From: Enterobacter cloacae
GTDB lineage: Bacteria; Pseudomonadota; Gammaproteobacteria; Enterobacterales; Enterobacteriaceae
Assembly (NCBI RefSeq): GCF_011078175.1
Contig: NZ_JAALCJ010000004.1
Coordinates: forward strand, 412,961 to 476,960
Length of the DNA: 64,000 nt
Direction of reading: 5' to 3'
The notes below the pieces were generated by a model. It ran no database searches. It was not told the origin of the DNA and was given only the letters and a program-made list of their open reading frames with translations. The stretch's first letter is position 1. Every line of letters begins with the position of its first letter. Below are positions 61,000 to 64,000 of this stretch, piece by piece. Both the position numbers and the translations under genes were made by a program.

Positions 61000-61521
61000 C
61001 TATTTAAAGACCCCGTTAATAACGGAAGTCACAATGGCCGTACTCAGCGCAATTAACACCAGGTCATCACCTACTACGCGCCATTCATAGCCCGGATAGG
61101 AAGGAAGCTGGCCCAGCATCGCGGCTGGCACGGTTTTCTTCGCAATGCCCGGAGGCAGTGGCTTACCGCGAGCCAGGTTTTTCGCAATACCCGGTGGCAG
61201 AGAGTCATAGCCCGTTAAGCCGTAATTCAGTGCCAGATGGCGAGCATGATCGAAGCTCACGCGCGCATCCACATCGTTCCCGACATCTTTGCTGTTTTTA
61301 AAGCTCTTGCCCGAGTTTCCCGGGTTATCTTGTCCGTTATTGTGCTTATTACCATGGTTTCCGGCATTCCCGTTACCATGATTGCCGCTATTACCCTGTC
61401 CGCCACCATTACCGTGACTACCGCCATTCCCGTTTCCAGGATTAGCCATGACCGGAGCCGTTGCAAACGTTAAAGACAACACTACGGCAAGTGCGGTAGT
61501 GGAAAGACGACGTGTAGACAT
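61000..61521 (-). CDS. CigR/RcnB-like secreted glycine/asparagine-rich protein
   Basis: The 173-residue product has a clear Sec signal peptide (MSTRRLSTTALAVVLSLTFA, cleavage after VMA at residue 26). A low-complexity Gly/Asn/His region (27-71) is built of GNxG and GNHG units. A folded part follows, with two copies of LPPGIAK (108-114 and 122-128) and the YEWRVVGDDLVLIALSTAIV segment; this hydrophobic end (about 153-171) may be a membrane anchor. This layout matches the CigR family, named after Salmonella CigR, an anti-virulence protein and type III effector, and overlaps RcnB-like proteins. No secretion system is present here, so the role is unknown. AAGGCAG precedes the ATG. K-12 has ycaM, ycaN and ycaK at this junction instead. 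Confidence 0.8.
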   Translation of the reverse strand: MSTRRLSTTALAVVLSLTFATAPVMANPGNGNGGSHGNGGGQGNSGNHGNGNAGNHGNKHNNGQDNPGNSGKSFKNSKDVGNDVDARVSFDHARHLALNYGLTGYDSLPPGIAKNLARGKPLPPGIAKKTVPAAMLGQLPSYPGYEWRVVGDDLVLIALSTAIVTSVINGVFK

Positions 61522-61611
61522 GATTGCTGCCTTTTAGTGAGAGAACTCAATTGAATTATCGCCGGGCGGGGAAAACAAACAATACGTAAAAGTCTTATAT
61601 GTGACAGGGAC

Positions 61612-61640
61612 AAAAAAGCCTGTCATAGACAGGCTTTTAT
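61612..61640 (-). terminator. Rho-independent terminator after ycaD
   Basis: An 11-bp perfect stem AAAAGCCTGTC / GACAGGCTTTT with an ATA loop. Read leftward it ends in a T tract, just past the ycaD stop and upstream of the cigR-like gene. Confidence 0.9.
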
Positions 61641-61644
61641 TTAA

Positions 61645-62793
61645 TCAGGCATGTGCTACTGGCGTTGGATGCTCGCCCACTTTGCGCAGCAGCATTAGCA
61701 GATAAATAAACGACACGCTGGCGATCATAATAAACAGCAAATTGTCGGAATAATTCTGCATGAGCATCGCGGTAAATGTCGGCCCCAGCAGGCTGCCGAT
61801 GGTATAGCTTAATAACAGCGCCTGATTCATCGCCACCAGCTGGTGGTGCTCAACTTTTTCGCAGGCCCAGGCCATCGCGACCGGGTAGAGCGTAAAGCCC
61901 GCAGCCCCCAGAATGAACAGCGCAGGCGCCATCGCGGCGTTGCTGAGCATGGCGAGACAGCCCATGATCACCACAAAAACTTGCACACGCAGCACCAGCA
62001 GACGACCAAAGCGGTCCGCCAGGCGGCCAATCGGCCACTGGCCGACAATCCCCGCGCTGACCATCACCGCCATCCAGAAACCGATCCCGGAATCACTGAC
62101 GCCCTGATGGTTAAGATAGAGCGGCATCAGGCCATAGAGCGAGCCCAGCACAATCCCGGATATAATGCAGCCGTTAACCCCCAGACGCGCCTGGCGCAGT
62201 CTCAGCATTGGCCAGACGTGAGTGGCTTCCTGATGTTCGCTGTTTTGGTTCACAATACGGGTAAAGAGCAGCGGCAGGATCGCCGCCAGCACCATGCCCG
62301 TCACCCACGGCAGCACGCTCATCAGGTCGGTTGGCAGTTTGCTGACCATCAGTTGTCCCAAAACGGTACCGACGTAGTAAACCATCATATAGGCCGCCAG
62401 CAGACGCCCGCGATTACGGGACGTGCCGCTGCACATCAGCGCACTTTCAACCACCACCCAGATCATGGCGCAGCCGACGCCCGCAATAAAGCGCCAGACC
62501 ATCCAGCTCCAGAAGCCGACCATAAGGCCTAAACCGGCGCAGCCGACGGCAAAGATCAGCGACGCCAGATAATAACTGCGGTTAAAACCAAAGCGCTTAA
62601 TAAGGCTCCCCGTTAATAAGGTGCCCAGCAGGTTGCCCGTAAAAAAGGACGAGCTAACCATACCCACCTGCCAGGTCGGTAAGTTTTCATGGGCGAGCCA
62701 TAGCGGGACGAGCGTGTTTAACACCGCGATCGCCAGGGTCAGCAAAAGCAGGCCACAGAGCAACAAAAGCACCGGGCGGGTATAGGTGGTCAT
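61645..62793 (-). CDS. ycaD: MFS transporter YcaD
   Basis: YcaD has 382 residues and twelve predicted transmembrane helices of the major facilitator superfamily. The A-like motif after helix 2 is [14 protein letters not shown], and the equivalent in the second half is [13 protein letters not shown]. YcaD is a putative transporter with unknown substrate in E. coli, and the whole length is collinear. The ribosome site is poor. It ends at a strong terminator and is the only gene kept from the K-12 ycaC-ycaK group. Confidence 0.93.
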   Translation of the reverse strand: MTTYTRPVLLLLCGLLLLTLAIAVLNTLVPLWLAHENLPTWQVGMVSSSFFTGNLLGTLLTGSLIKRFGFNRSYYLASLIFAVGCAGLGLMVGFWSWMVWRFIAGVGCAMIWVVVESALMCSGTSRNRGRLLAAYMMVYYVGTVLGQLMVSKLPTDLMSVLPWVTGMVLAAILPLLFTRIVNQNSEHQEATHVWPMLRLRQARLGVNGCIISGIVLGSLYGLMPLYLNHQGVSDSGIGFWMAVMVSAGIVGQWPIGRLADRFGRLLVLRVQVFVVIMGCLAMLSNAAMAPALFILGAAGFTLYPVAMAWACEKVEHHQLVAMNQALLLSYTIGSLLGPTFTAMLMQNYSDNLLFIMIASVSFIYLLMLLRKVGEHPTPVAHA

Positions 62794-63016
62794 GGATTAA
62801 AAACCGTGAGGAAGTTCAGATTTCGTGCGCATCATGCCACTGGAATAAACAAAGTCAATCCACTGATTCCGGCGTCACGCACGTTATGCGCCTTGTCGAT
62901 TTAAAAAACTCATCCTGCTAATGCAAAGCCTGCTAGCAATATTAATTATCTATTTGTTTTTATTTATTTCCGGGAATTTTTACAACGAAACATCAGTCGA
63001 AAAATTTCATGAATGA

Positions 63017-63052
63017 AAAAAGAAAAGCCGGGCGCTATGTCCCGGCTTTTTA
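63017..63052 (-). terminator. Rho-independent terminator after dmsC
   Basis: A 10-bp stem AAAAGCCGGG / CCCGGCTTTT with an 8-base loop is followed leftward by TTTTCTTTTTTC, 15 bases past the dmsC stop. The remaining bases up to ycaD (62794-63016) are AT-rich and hold no recognisable gene. Confidence 0.9.
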
Positions 63053-63067
63053 TAACAAAATTTAAAA

Positions 63068-63931
63068 TTAGCTGGCGATAGCCATACCGACCGTCATATG
63101 CAGTCCGTAAAATACGCCGCGACCAATCAACTCTCCGGCCAGCACCAGCACAAAGGCCAGTGACAGCAACGGCAGCGCAGGCGAGTAACCTTTAAGCTGA
63201 GGGGCAATCCAGCACACCAGCGCCACCGTCAGCAGTACCACACGCCAGGCCATCAGCGAACCGTAATCTGGCACCAGCGCCGACGCCTGCTGGATAGAGC
63301 TTTGAATGGTCGCCAGCTCCGCCCCCTGCATCAGCGCCACGACGGTACTGACTACCAGCGCCAGCAGCGAGACCGCGGGCAGCAGGCGCATTGCCCAACC
63401 ATTAATGCCAGCCACACGCAGCAGCAGATAACCCAGCAGCGGCCCGCCAATAAACATGGTCAGGAAGAAGCTCATCGGCGTCCAGACGCTGTACCAGGTT
63501 GGAACGGTATCGATGGTGTTGTACACCCGGACCATCATCCAGACGAAGACAACGCCCAGTACCATGGTGACGATGAGCCACAACGCGCGTAACCCTGAAG
63601 GCAGCTTTTTCATCGCTGCCAGTAACCACCCCAGCCCGCCAACTGCAAAGAAGATTGCGCCGCTGGCAATCTCGTTACTCAGCGAAGAGGCACCGACGCG
63701 GTTCAGGGAATTAAACGCGCGCATCGGTGAGCCCAGGTGCAGCGTAGAGGCGATAAACCCAATCCCCATCAACACCCACAGGCCAAACATGCTCAACACC
63801 AAACGCTGCTGCTGTTCAGCATTGAGGTTCCCTTTTAACAGCGCCAGCGCAAGGACGATAAACCCGCCCGCCACGCACTGCCCAAAGACCGTGAAGATCA
63901 TCAGCGGCCATTCATGCCATCCACTTCCCAT
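63068..63931 (-). CDS. dmsC: Dimethyl sulfoxide reductase anchor subunit DmsC
   Basis: DmsC has 287 residues and eight predicted transmembrane helices. It anchors the DmsAB catalytic pair to the inner membrane and oxidises menaquinol, feeding electrons to DMSO or TMAO respiration. The conserved MGSGWHEWPLMIF N terminus and LHLGSPMRAFNSL loop are present. The ATG at 63931 follows AAGGAGGTG, a near-perfect ribosome site. The dmsB stop lies one base upstream, so translation of the two is coupled. Confidence 0.97.
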   Translation of the reverse strand: MGSGWHEWPLMIFTVFGQCVAGGFIVLALALLKGNLNAEQQQRLVLSMFGLWVLMGIGFIASTLHLGSPMRAFNSLNRVGASSLSNEIASGAIFFAVGGLGWLLAAMKKLPSGLRALWLIVTMVLGVVFVWMMVRVYNTIDTVPTWYSVWTPMSFFLTMFIGGPLLGYLLLRVAGINGWAMRLLPAVSLLALVVSTVVALMQGAELATIQSSIQQASALVPDYGSLMAWRVVLLTVALVCWIAPQLKGYSPALPLLSLAFVLVLAGELIGRGVFYGLHMTVGMAIAS

Positions 63932-63932
63932 C

Positions 63933-64000
63933 TCACACCTCCTTCGGGTTTGCCAGGTAGCCGGTGGTGTCACCCGTCGGACGGCTGTTGGCGTTAGGCT
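63933..64000 (-). CDS. dmsB: Dimethyl sulfoxide reductase iron-sulfur subunit DmsB, C-terminal end (partial)
   Basis: Only the last 21 codons and the TGA (63933-63935) are inside the window. The translated tail, ending SRPTGDTTGYLANPKEV, is the same kind of C terminus as E. coli DmsB, the four-cluster ferredoxin-like electron-transfer subunit. The dmsC ribosome site is embedded in its final codons. Confidence 0.93.
   Translation of the reverse strand, partial: PNANSRPTGDTTGYLANPKEV

Noticed and set aside
61000..61521. CigR as evidence of a type III secretion pathogenicity island
   Set aside because: No apparatus, chaperone, regulator or base-composition shift surrounds the gene; related family members occur without such islands.

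Overview
The window is ordinary core chromosome of a member of the Enterobacteriaceae, most likely Enterobacter or a close relative such as Leclercia or Lelliottia. Nearly every protein is recognisable as a close relative of an Escherichia coli K-12 product. The gene order follows the K-12 stretch from ompA to dmsB, but K-12 neighbours are missing at several junctions and one CigR-like gene is present that K-12 lacks there. The species assignment is inference from protein similarity recalled from memory; no database search was possible.

Layout, left to right. (1) The 3' end of ompA, then matP (Ter macrodomain organiser), ycbZ (Lon-like protease) and fabA with its FadR/FabR control region. The 55-codon rmf gene (ribosome hibernation) lies convergent to fabA. 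(2) A leftward cluster rlmKL-uup-pqiA-pqiB-pqiC (23S rRNA methylation, ABC-F ATPase, envelope lipid-transport system). (3) ycbX, zapC and pyrD; pyrD has a leader hairpin and a PurR-like box. (4) The complete rightward alkanesulfonate operon ssuEADCB. (5) A repeat-rich gap, then pepN, pncB (NadR-like box), asnS, ompF (OmpR boxes and the MicF target) and aspC. (6) A leftward envelope group gloC, mepK, ldtD, then mukB, mukE, mukF, cmoM (chromosome condensin plus tRNA methyltransferase). (7) elyC, ycbJ, then leftward kdsB, ycaR, ycaQ, lpxK, msbA, ycaI, which make and export the Kdo/lipid A part of LPS and carry an interstrand-crosslink glycosylase and a ComEC/Rec2-like protein. (8) ihfB, rpsA, cmk, aroA, serC. 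(9) ycaP, ycaO, then the anaerobic formate module focA-pflB-pflA behind an FNR-type promoter. (10) A cigR-like secreted glycine/asparagine-rich protein, the MFS transporter ycaD, dmsC and the tail of dmsB.

Functional themes: envelope biogenesis (ompA, ompF, pqiABC, ldtD/mepK, elyC, kdsB/lpxK/msbA), chromosome organisation (matP, mukFEB, ihfB, zapC), translation (rmf, rlmKL, uup, asnS, rpsA, cmoM), and anaerobic metabolism (focA-pflBA, dms).

I saw no tRNA or rRNA gene, CRISPR array, insertion sequence, integrase or prophage gene. I found no convincing new biological system. The parts most worth a second look are the cigR-like gene and its remodelled neighbourhood, the 26-bp inverted repeat between ssuB and pepN, the paired 3-3 crosslink making and breaking enzymes LdtD/MepK, the Lon homologue with an apparently eroded ATPase, and the set of operator-like sites.
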